Shown: one piece after another, positions 24,946-33,486 of the stretch
Layout of the letters: each line of letters begins with the position of its first letter
Position numbering within the stretch: the stretch's first letter is position 1
From: Ga0077560 sp046330435
GTDB taxonomy: Bacteria > Actinomycetota > Thermoleophilia > Miltoncostaeales > Miltoncostaeaceae
Direction of reading: 5' to 3'
Assembly (NCBI GenBank): GCA_046330435.1
Contig: JAXLST010000023.1
Span: 1 to 64,000 of the forward strand
Length of the DNA stretch: 64,000 bases
Position numbers and translations under genes: made by a program
Notes under the pieces: generated by a model
The model's database searches: none
What the model was told of the DNA's origin: nothing
What the model saw: only the letters and a program-made list of their open reading frames with translations

Positions 24946-26279
24946 ACGCGGTCCAAATCAGCGCGGCACTCCTCCTGGTGCTGCTCAACGGCTTCTTCGT
25001 GGCGGCGGAGTTCTCGCTCGCACGCGCACGGCTCACCCGCCTGGACCAGATGGCCTCCGACGGCGTGGGCGCCGCCGAGCTCGCGGGCCGGCAGGCCCGC
25101 CAGATCGACCGCTACCTCGCGGCCTGCCAGCTGGGCATCACGCTCGCCAGCCTGGGCCTCGGCTGGCTCGGCGAGCCGGCCTTCTCGCACCTCGCCGAGC
25201 CGTTGCTGGAGCGCCTCGGCCTGGGCGAGCAGTCCACGCCCATCGTCGGCGGCATCATCGCCTTCACCATCATCACCGCCCTGCACGTGGTGGTCGGGGA
25301 GCTCGCGCCCAAGAACCTCGCCCTGCAGCGGCCCGAGGGCACGGTGCGGGCCATCGCCCACCCGCTGGAGTGGTTCCGCATCCTCCTGTCGCCGCTCATC
25401 GCGGTGCTCAACGGCGCGGGCAACCGGCTCATCGGGGTCTTCGGGATCCAGCCGGCCACCGAGTCCGAGCTCGCCTCCACCCCGGAGGACCTGCAGCGCC
25501 TCATCGCCCAGAGCGAGGAGGGCGGCACCATCGAGCCGGAGGAGGCGGACATGCTGGAGGGCGTGTTCGCCCTCGGCGACCGCATCGCCCGCGACGTCAT
25601 GACCCCGCGGCCCGAGGTGTGCGACCTGGCCGCCGACCTCCCGGTGCGGGCGGCCCTGGAGGAGGCGCTCTCCACCCGGCACAGCCGCTTCCCGGTGACC
25701 GGCGGCGACGGCGTCCTGGGCGTCGTGCACCTGTCGGACCTGGCCGGCGGGGCGCTCGCCACCGACTCCGACGCCACGGTGAAGTCGGTCACCACCCCCG
25801 CGTTCTTCGTCCCGGAGACCCAGCCGGTGGACGACCTGCTGCGCGAGCTGCAGCGGCGCCGCACGTCCCTGGCGGTGGTGCTGGACGAGTACGGCGAGCT
25901 GAGCGGCCTGGTGACCGTCGAGGACATCATCGAGGAGATCGTCGGGGAGATCGACGACGAGCGCGACCGCGCGCCCGCCGTGGACGAGGCGCCCGACGGC
26001 CGGCTCATCGTGCGCGGCCACGTCCCGCTCGAGGACCTGGTGGACCACGGCGTCGAGGTGGAGGACGAGACCGTCACCAGCGTGGGCGGCCTGGTGTTCG
26101 CCCGGCTCGGGCGGCTGCCGCGCACCGGCGACTCGGTCGTCGTCGACGGCTGGCGGTTCACGGTGGAGGCGACCCGCGGCACCCGGGTGGTCCTGGTGGC
26201 CGTCGAGTCCGAGCCGGAGCCCGAACCCGAGCCCGCGGAGGGCGAACCGGAGCGCAGCGGCCGCAACGGCAACGGCTGA
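24942..26279 (+). CDS. CNNM/HlyC-CorC family membrane protein with CBS domains
   Basis: The 445-residue protein has a DUF21/CNNM membrane domain (about 1-190: NGFFVAAEFSLARARLTRL, GWLGEPAF, VVVGELAPKNLALQ), a paired CBS module (about 205-325, VMTPRPEVCDL and TRHSRFPV), then a CorC_HlyC domain (about 340-425). The family moves or senses Mg2+/Co2+. The tail is glutamate/proline-rich. Conserved sequence begins LNAVQISAALLLVLLNGFF, and no ATG or TTG lies just upstream, so the CTG at 24942 is preferred; a GTG at 24879 would add 21 residues unlike the family. Confidence 0.85.
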   Translation: MNAVQISAALLLVLLNGFFVAAEFSLARARLTRLDQMASDGVGAAELAGRQARQIDRYLAACQLGITLASLGLGWLGEPAFSHLAEPLLERLGLGEQSTPIVGGIIAFTIITALHVVVGELAPKNLALQRPEGTVRAIAHPLEWFRILLSPLIAVLNGAGNRLIGVFGIQPATESELASTPEDLQRLIAQSEEGGTIEPEEADMLEGVFALGDRIARDVMTPRPEVCDLAADLPVRAALEEALSTRHSRFPVTGGDGVLGVVHLSDLAGGALATDSDATVKSVTTPAFFVPETQPVDDLLRELQRRRTSLAVVLDEYGELSGLVTVEDIIEEIVGEIDDERDRAPAVDEAPDGRLIVRGHVPLEDLVDHGVEVEDETVTSVGGLVFARLGRLPRTGDSVVVDGWRFTVEATRGTRVVLVAVESEPEPEPEPAEGEPERSGRNGNG

Positions 26280-26291
26280 CCCCGGCGGGGC

Positions 26292-27146
26292 TCAGCCCTC
26301 CGGCACCGCCGCGTCCGGCGACGCGGCCCGCAGGACCCCCGCCATGCCGCCCCGTGCGGTGACGGCGCTCGCCCCGCACCGGGCGGCGAGGGCGACGGCC
26401 CGCTCCAGCGGCCAGCCGGCCGCCAGGCCCACCACCAGGCCCGCGGCGAAGGCGTCCCCGCAGCCGTAGCTGTCCAGCGGGGAACCCGGCGGCTCGCCGG
26501 CGTCCCACCGCCAGGGCGGCTCGCCGGCGGGCCGCACCCACCCGCCGCGCTTGCCCTGGGTGGCCACCACGACCTCCGGCGGCGGCCGCAGGGCGCCGTA
26601 CGGCGGCGTCTCACCCGGGTCGTCGGCCGATCCCACCAGCACGTCGCACGGCACGCCGGCCTCGGCCAGCACCGGCCAGCGGCGGGCCATCACCACCAGC
26701 ACCGGCGCCCGCCGGCATGCGGCCAGGGTGCCCGGGTCGCGCCCCGTGAAGTACACGGCGTCCACGCCGGCCAGCCCGTCCCAGTCCAGGGCGTCGCCCG
26801 GCTCGGGGTGCAGGCGCTCGCCCACCACGGCGATGGCCCGGTCGCCGTCGTCACCGGTCACCGACAGCGCCCGCGTGTGCGGGGTGCCGCGCCAGGCGAC
26901 CTCCATGCCCACACCGGCCGCGCCGATGGACTCGGCGGTGCGGCGACCCAGCTCGTCGTCGCCCAGCGCGGTGAGGAACCGCACCTGGGCGCCCAGGGCG
27001 GCGGCCTGCACGGCGGCGACCCCTCCGCCGCCGCCGGGCTCGTCCAGCGGGTCGGTGAGGTGGGTGATCTCCCCGGGCGCCGGCATCCGGCCCCGGGCGT
27101 GCGTGACCCATTCGGCGTGGCCCACGATGGCCACGCGCGGGCTCAT
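26292..27146 (-). CDS. PfkB-family carbohydrate kinase
   Basis: The 284-residue ribokinase-like enzyme has a glycine-rich PGGGGGVAAVQAAALGA, GAQVRFLTALGDDELG, and the C-terminal catalytic motif DSYGCGDAFAAGLVVGLAAG (aspartate base and anion hole). The ATG overlaps the serS stop (ATGA), a coupling that looks incidental to function. The substrate is not deducible. Confidence 0.87.
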   Translation of the reverse strand: MSPRVAIVGHAEWVTHARGRMPAPGEITHLTDPLDEPGGGGGVAAVQAAALGAQVRFLTALGDDELGRRTAESIGAAGVGMEVAWRGTPHTRALSVTGDDGDRAIAVVGERLHPEPGDALDWDGLAGVDAVYFTGRDPGTLAACRRAPVLVVMARRWPVLAEAGVPCDVLVGSADDPGETPPYGALRPPPEVVVATQGKRGGWVRPAGEPPWRWDAGEPPGSPLDSYGCGDAFAAGLVVGLAAGWPLERAVALAARCGASAVTARGGMAGVLRAASPDAAVPEG

Positions 27147-28405
27147 CGCGGCGCGAGCACCGCCGGTGCGCCGTGCGCCTGCAGGGCCTCGGGGACCGCC
27201 ACCGAGCCGTCGGGACGCTGGTGCGTCTCGATGATCGCGATGATCGTGCGGCCCACCGCGACCGCCGTGCCGTTGAGGGTGTGGACGGTCTCGGTGCCGC
27301 CCTCGCCCTTGGCGCGGCAGTTGAGGCGGCGCGCCTGGTAGTCGGTGCAGTTCGAGCACGAGGTGACCTCGCGGAACCGCTGCTGGCCGGGCATCCACGC
27401 CTCGCAGTCGAACTTGCGGGCCGCGGAGGCCCCCAGGTCGCCGACGGCGATGTCCATGACCCGGTAGTGCAGGCCCAGGGCCTGCAGGATCTCCTCCTGC
27501 ACGGACAGGATCCGCAGGTGCTCCGCCGCGGACTCCTCGGGGGAGGTGAACGTGAACATCTCGACCTTGTCGAACTGGTGCACCCGGAAGATGCCGCGGG
27601 TGTCGCGGCCCGCGGCGCCGGCCTCGCGGCGGAAGCAGCTGGACATGCCGGCGAACCGCAGCGGCAGGTCGGCGGCGGCGAAGATGCGGTCGTAGCCCAG
27701 GCCGGCGAGCGGCACCTCGCTGGTGCCCACCAGGTACAGGTCGTCGTCGGCCAGCTGGTAGATCGAGGCGCGGTCGGTGGGGAAGAACCCCGTGCCGTAC
27801 ATTGCCTCCTCGCGCACCAGCACCGGCGGGATCACCGGGGTGAAGCCCCTGCGCTCCAGCAGGTCGATCGCGAAGCCCGTGAGCGCCACCTGGAGGCGGG
27901 CCAGGGGGCCCATGAGGTACGCGAAGCGGGCGCCTGAGATCTTCGCGGCCTGCTCCATGTCCAGCCCGCCGAGCAGCTCGCCGATCTCCACGTGGTCGCG
28001 GACGGGCTCGGCAAGAGCCGGCGGCTCGCCGACGGTTCGCACCAGCACCGCGTCGTCCTCACCGCCGTCGGGCGCCTCGTCCTGCGCGAGGTTCGGCAGC
28101 CCCAGCAGCAGCTCGTCCCGGCGGGACTCGAGGTCGCGCAGCCGGTCCTCGTCCTGGGTGAGCGCCTCGCCGATGGCGCGGGCGGCCGCCTCCTCTGCGG
28201 AGCTGTCGCGGCCCTCGCGCTTGGCCATGCCGACGGCCTTGCTCAGGCGGCCGCGTTCGGCGCGGGCGGTCTCGACGCGCGTGCGCGTCTCCCTCGCATC
28301 CCGGTCGAGGGCGACCACCTCGTCCAGGGCGTCCACGGGACCGCGGCGCGCGATGGAGGCCCGGACCCGGTCGGGGTCCTGGCGGATGAGGCGGAGGTCG
28401 AGCAG
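27143..28405 (-). CDS. serS: Seryl-tRNA synthetase (CTG start)
   Basis: The 420-residue class II synthetase has an N-terminal tRNA-binding coiled coil (about 30-105), motif 2 GMSSCFRREAGAAGRDTRGI, then VHQFDKVEMF, and motif 3 with TVHTLNGTAVAVGRTIIAI. It charges tRNA-Ser. The conserved N-terminus LDLRLIRQDPDRVRASIARR begins at a CTG (28405) only two codons after an in-frame TGA, which is the stop of the upstream STAS gene. No ATG/GTG/TTG is available without losing 23 residues. Reading probably restarts from the STAS gene. Confidence 0.95.
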   Translation of the reverse strand: MLDLRLIRQDPDRVRASIARRGPVDALDEVVALDRDARETRTRVETARAERGRLSKAVGMAKREGRDSSAEEAAARAIGEALTQDEDRLRDLESRRDELLLGLPNLAQDEAPDGGEDDAVLVRTVGEPPALAEPVRDHVEIGELLGGLDMEQAAKISGARFAYLMGPLARLQVALTGFAIDLLERRGFTPVIPPVLVREEAMYGTGFFPTDRASIYQLADDDLYLVGTSEVPLAGLGYDRIFAAADLPLRFAGMSSCFRREAGAAGRDTRGIFRVHQFDKVEMFTFTSPEESAAEHLRILSVQEEILQALGLHYRVMDIAVGDLGASAARKFDCEAWMPGQQRFREVTSCSNCTDYQARRLNCRAKGEGGTETVHTLNGTAVAVGRTIIAIIETHQRPDGSVAVPEALQAHGAPAVLAPR

Positions 28406-28408
28406 GGT

Positions 28409-28774
28409 TCAGCCGGCTCCGGAGTCCTCGCGGTCGGCCTCGAGGGCGTCGCGCACCTGGTCCAGGTCGTCCCCGAACGTGAAGGCGCGGCGCAGGCCGG
28501 TGATCTCGAACACGCGCCGCAGGCGGCGGTGCGGGCACACGAGGCCCAGCTGGCCGGTGCCGGCGCGGGCCTGGTTGAGGAGACTCACGAGCGCCCCCAG
28601 GCCGCTGGAGTCCAGCAGCGTGACCTCGGTGAGGTCGATGACGATCCGCGCGGCCGCCGGATCGAGCCGGTCGAGCTCGCTGCGGAAGCCCGCGACGGTG
28701 TAGATGTCGAGCTCGCCATCGAGACGGACAACGATGAGATCGTCACGCTGGGCTGTCGAAACGTCGAGGGCCAC
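28409..28774 (-). CDS. STAS-domain anti-sigma factor antagonist
   Basis: The 121-residue SpoIIAA/RsbV-type protein has a strand VVRLDGELDIYTV and the phosphorylatable serine in VTLLDSSGLGALVSLL. Such proteins bind an anti-sigma kinase when dephosphorylated. The GTG at 28774 is chosen over an ATG at 28810 because TATCCT ends 6 bases upstream and the fold begins just after it. It sits 3 bases upstream of serS. A SpoIIE-type phosphatase is encoded about 1.2 kb away on the other strand. Confidence 0.87.
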   Translation of the reverse strand: MALDVSTAQRDDLIVVRLDGELDIYTVAGFRSELDRLDPAAARIVIDLTEVTLLDSSGLGALVSLLNQARAGTGQLGLVCPHRRLRRVFEITGLRRAFTFGDDLDQVRDALEADREDSGAG

Positions 28775-28780
28775 CCCAGG

Positions 28781-28786
28781 AGGATA
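28781..28786 (-). promoter_or_regulatory. -10 element (TATCCT), leaderless geometry
   Basis: TATCCT on the minus strand ends 6 bases before the GTG of the STAS gene, and would drive STAS and serS. Confidence 0.5.
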
Positions 28787-28828
28787 CCCCCCGGGATGGC
28801 CCCCAATCACATCCGGCCGGGTCCGGCC

Positions 28829-29296
28829 TTACTGGATGCTGGCGACGTAGGCGGTGACGTTGTCCAGGTCGGCGCCCGAAACGAGCCCGCCGGGCATCAC
28901 ACCCTTGCCGTTGACGATCTGCGTCTTGATCGCGTCCGCCGTGAGGCCGACGCCCGCGAGCTTGGGGCCCACGCCGGCGTCGTTGCCGCCGTTGGCGTGG
29001 CAGCCCTGGCAGACGCCCTCGAAGGTCGCCTTGCCGGCGGCCGCGTCGCCCTCGACGTCCTCACCGCCGCCGCCACCCGAGGTGTCGGTGGCCTCCGTGT
29101 TGGTCTCGGCCGGCGGAGCGGTCTCGGTGGCGACCGTGCTGCCGTCCTTGTCCGTCTGCACCGCGGTGTTCGGCGCCGTGGTGGCGGCCGCGGGCGTCGA
29201 GGCCTCGGAGCTGTCGGAATTGCTGCAGCCCGCGGCGATGCCGCCCAGAACGGCGACAGACGCCATGACCGCCGCAAGACTCTTCCAACGCTTCAT
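28829..29296 (-). CDS. Cytochrome c lipoprotein
   Basis: The 155-residue lipoprotein has a lysine-rich start, hydrophobic stretch and lipobox GGIAAGC (acylated Cys about 24). A long Thr/Ala/Glu linker (about 30-80) leads to a single-haem cytochrome c domain with CQGCH and the distal methionine in GVMPGGLVSG. It is anchored on the outer face of the membrane and should shuttle electrons. It is monocistronic; a start without obvious ribosome site follows an AAGGGGAGC. Confidence 0.9.
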   Translation of the reverse strand: MKRWKSLAAVMASVAVLGGIAAGCSNSDSSEASTPAAATTAPNTAVQTDKDGSTVATETAPPAETNTEATDTSGGGGGEDVEGDAAAGKATFEGVCQGCHANGGNDAGVGPKLAGVGLTADAIKTQIVNGKGVMPGGLVSGADLDNVTAYVASIQ

Positions 29297-29412
29297 ACGT
29301 GCTCCCCTTGGATGGTTCCCCCTGCCGGGGCGGATCTTAGGCACCTTCGGTTCGGTTCACACTCCGCATTAACCCGAAGGGGTGGAACGGCCGGTTCCTG
29401 AATGGCGGTTGT

Positions 29413-29431
29413 CCCACATGTGGGTTACCGT
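29413..29431 (+). promoter_or_regulatory. Palindrome plus -10 (TACCGT) of the carbonic anhydrase gene
   Basis: A 12-bp perfect palindrome CCCACATGTGGG (29413-29424) sits directly before TACCGT (29426-29431), which ends 7 bases before the GTG at 29439. The hexamer fits leaderless initiation; the palindrome is a possible operator. Confidence 0.45.
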
Positions 29432-29438
29432 CGTCCCC

Positions 29439-29942
29439 GTGATCCGGGCGCTGCAGGGGCACCTGCCCGTCGTGGGCGAGGGCGCGCACGTCGACGCCAC
29501 CGCGGTCGTCATCGGCCGGGTGCGGCTCGGCGCGCGCGCGTCGGTGTGGCCGCTGGCGGTCATCCGGGGCGACACCGACGACATCACGGTGGGCGACGAG
29601 AGCAACGTCCAGGACGGCGCGGTGCTCCATGCCGACGCGGGGGTGCCGTGCACGGTGGGCGCGCGGGTCACCATCGGCCACCGGGCGATCGTGCACGGCT
29701 GCACCGTGGGCGACGAGGCGCTGGTGGGCATGGGCGCCATCGTGATGAACCGCGCGGTGGTGGGCGCCGGCAGCATCGTGGGTGCCGGTGCGGTGGTGCC
29801 GGAGGGGATGGAGATCCCTCCGGGGAGCATGGCGGTGGGGGTGCCGGCCCGCGTGGTGCGGGAGCTGTCGGACGCCGAGCGGGAGGCGGTGCGGCAGTCG
29901 GCCCTGCACTACGTGCACATGATCGACGTCCACCGTGGCTGA
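29439..29942 (+). CDS. Gamma carbonic anhydrase-like hexapeptide-repeat protein
   Basis: The 167-residue left-handed beta-helix protein has hexapeptide repeats throughout and carbonic anhydrase-type residues: VIRGDTDDITVGDESNVQDG, then histidines in VLHADAG and TIGHRAIVHGC. The C-terminus is helical (REAVRQSALHYVHM). It either hydrates CO2 with zinc at a trimer interface or is an inactive YrdA/PaaY relative. The GTG at 29439 is preferred because family members start at the IRAL strand; an ATG at 29418 is possible. The 3' end overlaps the next gene by 8 bases. Confidence 0.87.
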   Translation: MIRALQGHLPVVGEGAHVDATAVVIGRVRLGARASVWPLAVIRGDTDDITVGDESNVQDGAVLHADAGVPCTVGARVTIGHRAIVHGCTVGDEALVGMGAIVMNRAVVGAGSIVGAGAVVPEGMEIPPGSMAVGVPARVVRELSDAEREAVRQSALHYVHMIDVHRG

Positions 29943-32150
29943 CCGGCCGTCCGTCGCACCCGCCACCGGCGCCGCCCTCGCGCGCGTGCTGTTCGACCCG
30001 GGCCCCGCGACGCACCTCCCCGAGACCCTCGCCGACCTCGCCGGCCGCGTGCGGTCGGTGATGGGCGCGGACCTCGCGGCGATCATCGTGATCGACGAGG
30101 CCGACCCGCGGCACGGCACCACCCTGGGCGCCGACGCGGCGGACGGCGTGCCGGCCGGCACGCTGGCGCCGGTGCTGGGGCCCGACGACGACCTGCTCGC
30201 CCTGCCCGGCCAGGCGATGTGGAGCGGCTCGCCGGTGGTGTGGCCGCACCTGGTGACCGAGGCGGCGGTGCTGGACCGGCTCGCCGAGCTCGCGGCGGGC
30301 GGCCTGGACACCGGCCCGCTGCGTGAGCTGCTCGCCGGCGCCAGCGGCGTGGCGGTGCCCTGGCGACCCCCAACCACCCGCGCCTTGGGGCCGTGTGCCT
30401 GGTGTCGCTCGACCCCGCCCGCCCGCTGGGCGGGCCGGCGGTGGACGCCCTGGAGCAGGCGGCCCGGCAGCTGTCGCTCACCGTCCGCAACCACCAGTGG
30501 CGTGACCGCAACCGCCGCACGCGCCAGGTGCTGGAGGCCGTGGTCGAGGGCACACCGAGTGCGGTGGTGGTCACCGATCTGCGCGACCGCCTGCTGATGG
30601 GCAACCGGGCGGCCGGCGAGCTGCTGGGCGCCGACCTGGAGTCCCTGGCGGGCGAGTCGTACCGCGCGCTGGTGGCCGGGCCGTTCCGGCGCCGGTTCGC
30701 CGACGGCGACGCGTACGTGGCGGAGACCCTCGCGGCCCTGGACCGGCCCGGCGAGGCCGCCGGGGGCGAGCTGCGCACCGCCGACGGGCGGATCCTGGAG
30801 CGGTACTCGGCGCCCGTGCGGGACACCTCGGGCGAGCCGCTCGGCCGGGTGGAGATCCTCACCGACGTGACCGCCGCGCGGGAGGCCCTGCAGGAGGCCC
30901 ACCGGCTCGCCGACGAGGCCGCGCAGCTGCGCCTGCTCGAGGAACGCCGCTCCCGGGAGGAGACCGCGATGGCCCGCGCCGCGCACCTCATGGCCGCCGC
31001 CCTCACCAGCGCCGACGTGCACGTCCACCTGCTCGACCAGGCCCGGGAGCTCACCGGCGCCACCGCCGGTGCGGTGTTCCAGCTCGAGCACGGTGACATC
31101 GTCCCGGTCGCCGCGTCCGGCGTCGGCGAGGACGAGCTGGCCGCAATGGCGCTCGGCACCGACCGGGCGATGCTGCACCGCCTCCTGTCCACGCGCCGCG
31201 CCTTCATGTGCAGCGACACGCTGGTGGAGGCGCCGGCGGTGCGGAGCCTGGTGCCGGCGGCGGCCCGCTCGTTCGTGCTGGTGCCGCTCGCGGCCGGCGA
31301 CCGGCTGCACGGGGTGCTGCTGGTCACCGCGGACCGTCCCCGGGCGTTCGGGGCGCGGGAGCTGCGGCTCGCGGGGGAGCTGGCCGCCCACGCCGGGATG
31401 GCGCTGCAGAACGCCACCCTGTTCGAGCAGGAGCACCACGTCGCCGAGACGCTCCAGGCCGCGCTGCTGCCCGACGACCTGCCGAACGTGCGCGGGCTGG
31501 AGCTCGCCGGCCTCTACCGCGCGGCGGCCAGGAGCCTGGCCGGCGGCGACTTCTACGGGGCCTGGACGCTGCCCGGCGGCCGCGTGGCCGTGCTGGTGGG
31601 GGACGTGAGCGGCAAGGGGGCGGAGGCCGCCGGCCTCACGGCGATGGTCCGGTACGCGGCGGAGGGCCTGAGCCTGCACGAGGACGACCCCGGCCGCATG
31701 ACCTCGGCGCTCAACGAGCTGCTGCTGCCGCGGCTGCCCGACGGGACCTTCGTGGCCACGGCGCTGATGGTGATCGACCTGGAGGGCAACCGGCTGCGCT
31801 GGTGCACCGCCGGCCACCCGCCGCCCCTGCTGGTGAGCGCGTCCGGGACGCTGCGGGCGCTGGAGGGCGCGGGCCCGCCGTGCGGGGTCTTCCCGGGCAC
31901 CGCCTACGATGCGCGGGATGCGGTGTTCGAACCCGGCGACACGCTTTTCGTGAGCACCGACGGCCTCATCGAGGCGCGCCGCGACGGCGAGCAGTTCGGC
32001 GAGGAGCGGCTGCGGGAGGTGGTGCTGGCCGGCGCCGGCGCCGCCCCGCGCGAGCTGGTCCGCTCCGTGCACTCGGCGGTGAACGCCTGGGCCGCGGGCC
32101 GCCTGACCGACGACGTGGCGATCGCCGTGGCCCGCCGGACGGCCGCGTGA
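29935..32150 (+). CDS. PAS-GAF-SpoIIE (PP2C) serine phosphatase, one frameshift
   Basis: Two frames together encode one protein. The first (29935 to about 30360) gives a GAF-like N-terminus (VRSVMGADLAAIIVIDEA). The second (about 30360-32150) gives a PAS domain (VLEAVVEGTPSAVVVTDL), a second GAF (ATAGAVFQLEHGDIVPV) and a SpoIIE/PP2C domain with GGDFYGAW, LVGDVSGKGAEAA, TAGHPPPLL and TDGLIEAR. Reading resumes as VAVPLATPNHPRLGAV if one C is added to the CCC near 30358. It should dephosphorylate STAS-type antagonists such as the one at 28409. The GTG start overlaps the carbonic anhydrase gene. Confidence 0.85.
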
Positions 32151-32160
32151 TCCGGCCGCC

Positions 32161-33407
32161 GTGGCGCTGGCCGCCGCCGGGTGGGCCGCCGCGCCGCTGG
32201 CCGGGGCGGTGCTGCCGGTGCCCGCCGTCACCCCGCAGGGCCCGCGCTTCGGGGAGATCACCCTGGCCGGCACGACGGTGATGTGGGACGGCGACGAGCG
32301 CGTGCAGGGCGTGAGCCAGGTGCTCGCCGCCGACCGGCTCCCCGACGGCACGTACGGCACCGCCCGCGTGGTCTCCACGTACGAGCGCGACGGGTTCATC
32401 GCCGACGGCGCCGCGGACGCCACGGGGCGCGCGGTGGTCGCCGTGGTCGAGTCCGCCCCGGGCGCCGCCGGCAGCGTGGTGCGGGTCGTGGACGTGGTCC
32501 CGGGCGGGGCGATCACCGGGCGGACCTGGAGCGCGCCCGCCCGGGGGTGGTGTCGGTGGGCGCCCGGGTCGCGGTGAACCCGTCCGGCGCCGCGGTGGTG
32601 GTGTGGGAGCGCTGGTCCCAGCGGGCCGACACCTCCGCCCTCATGCTCGCCCGCAGGCCGGCCGGCGGCACGTGGACGGCGCCCGAGGCGCTGGTGGTGC
32701 TCCCGGCGCGGGAGACGCGCCTGGCACCGGCCGTCGGCATCGACGCCGCGGGCCGGTTCACCGTCGCCTGGCACCGCGACGGCGTGTCGGCCGCCACCGG
32801 CACGGTCGCCGCCGGGGCGGGCGCCCCTCGCCGGCTCGGCGCGGGCGGCGGCACGGGCGTGGCGGTCGCGGCGGCCGGGGAGCGTGCCCTCATCGTGTGG
32901 GCCCGCACGGGACCCCGCGGGGACGTGCCGGTCGCGTCGCTGCGCCGCGGCGCCGGACGGCCCGGCGCCGCGCGGACCCTCGACACGCCCCGCCGGGGCA
33001 GGACCGTCGACCGGGTCGCGGCCGCCGCGGGCCCCGACGGCACCCTGTCGGCCGCCTGGGCGGTGGGGTCCGGGCCCGCCGTGGCGTACCGCGCGGCGAT
33101 CGCCGCCCCCGGCGGACGCCCGGGCGCCGCGCGCGTCCTCACCCGGTTCAACCGCCGGCCCGTGGGGGTCTCGCCGTTCGGGACCGCCGTGGGCCCCGAC
33201 GGCACCGTCGCGGTGGCCTGGCGGCAGAGCGGCCGCGTGGAGGTGGCGCTGGCACCGCCCTCGGAGCCGTTCGGGACCCCCATCGTGCTGGGGTCGTCGT
33301 CCGCCGAGGGCACGGGCGACCTGGTGGGCACCGAGCGGGGCGCGCTGGTGGCGTGGAGCGGCGGGGGCCGGGTGCGCATCAGCACCGTCACCGCGCCGCC
33401 CGCCTGA
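32161..33407 (+). CDS. Exported beta-propeller-like repeat protein, one frameshift
   Basis: Frame one (32161 to about 32548) starts with a hydrophobic signal-like segment (LAAAGWAAAPLAGAVLPVPA). Frame two continues to 33407 with repeats of the type VAVNPSGAAVVVWERW, GTWTAPEALVV, AVGIDAAGRFTVAWHRDG and VAAAAGPDGTLSAAW. Such repeats are common in secreted Thermoleophilia proteins and probably form propeller blades. One C added near 32548 (GCC CCG GGG GTG) restores a single frame. Function unknown. It begins 11 bases after the phosphatase stop. Confidence 0.7.
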
Positions 33408-33427
33408 CCTCCCCCAACGGGTATTGC

Positions 33428-33452
33428 AGGTTCCGGCGATCTGATGGAACCT
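33428..33452. repeat. Inverted repeat AGGTTCC...GGAACCT upstream of the EAL gene
   Basis: Seven-base arms are separated by 11 bases, in the gap between the propeller-like gene and the EAL gene. It could be a weak terminator or an operator. A similar CAGGTTC...GAACCTG pair lies at 11049-11077. Confidence 0.35.
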
Positions 33453-33486
33453 TTCGGCACCCGGCCCGGTCCGGACCCCCGCACCC

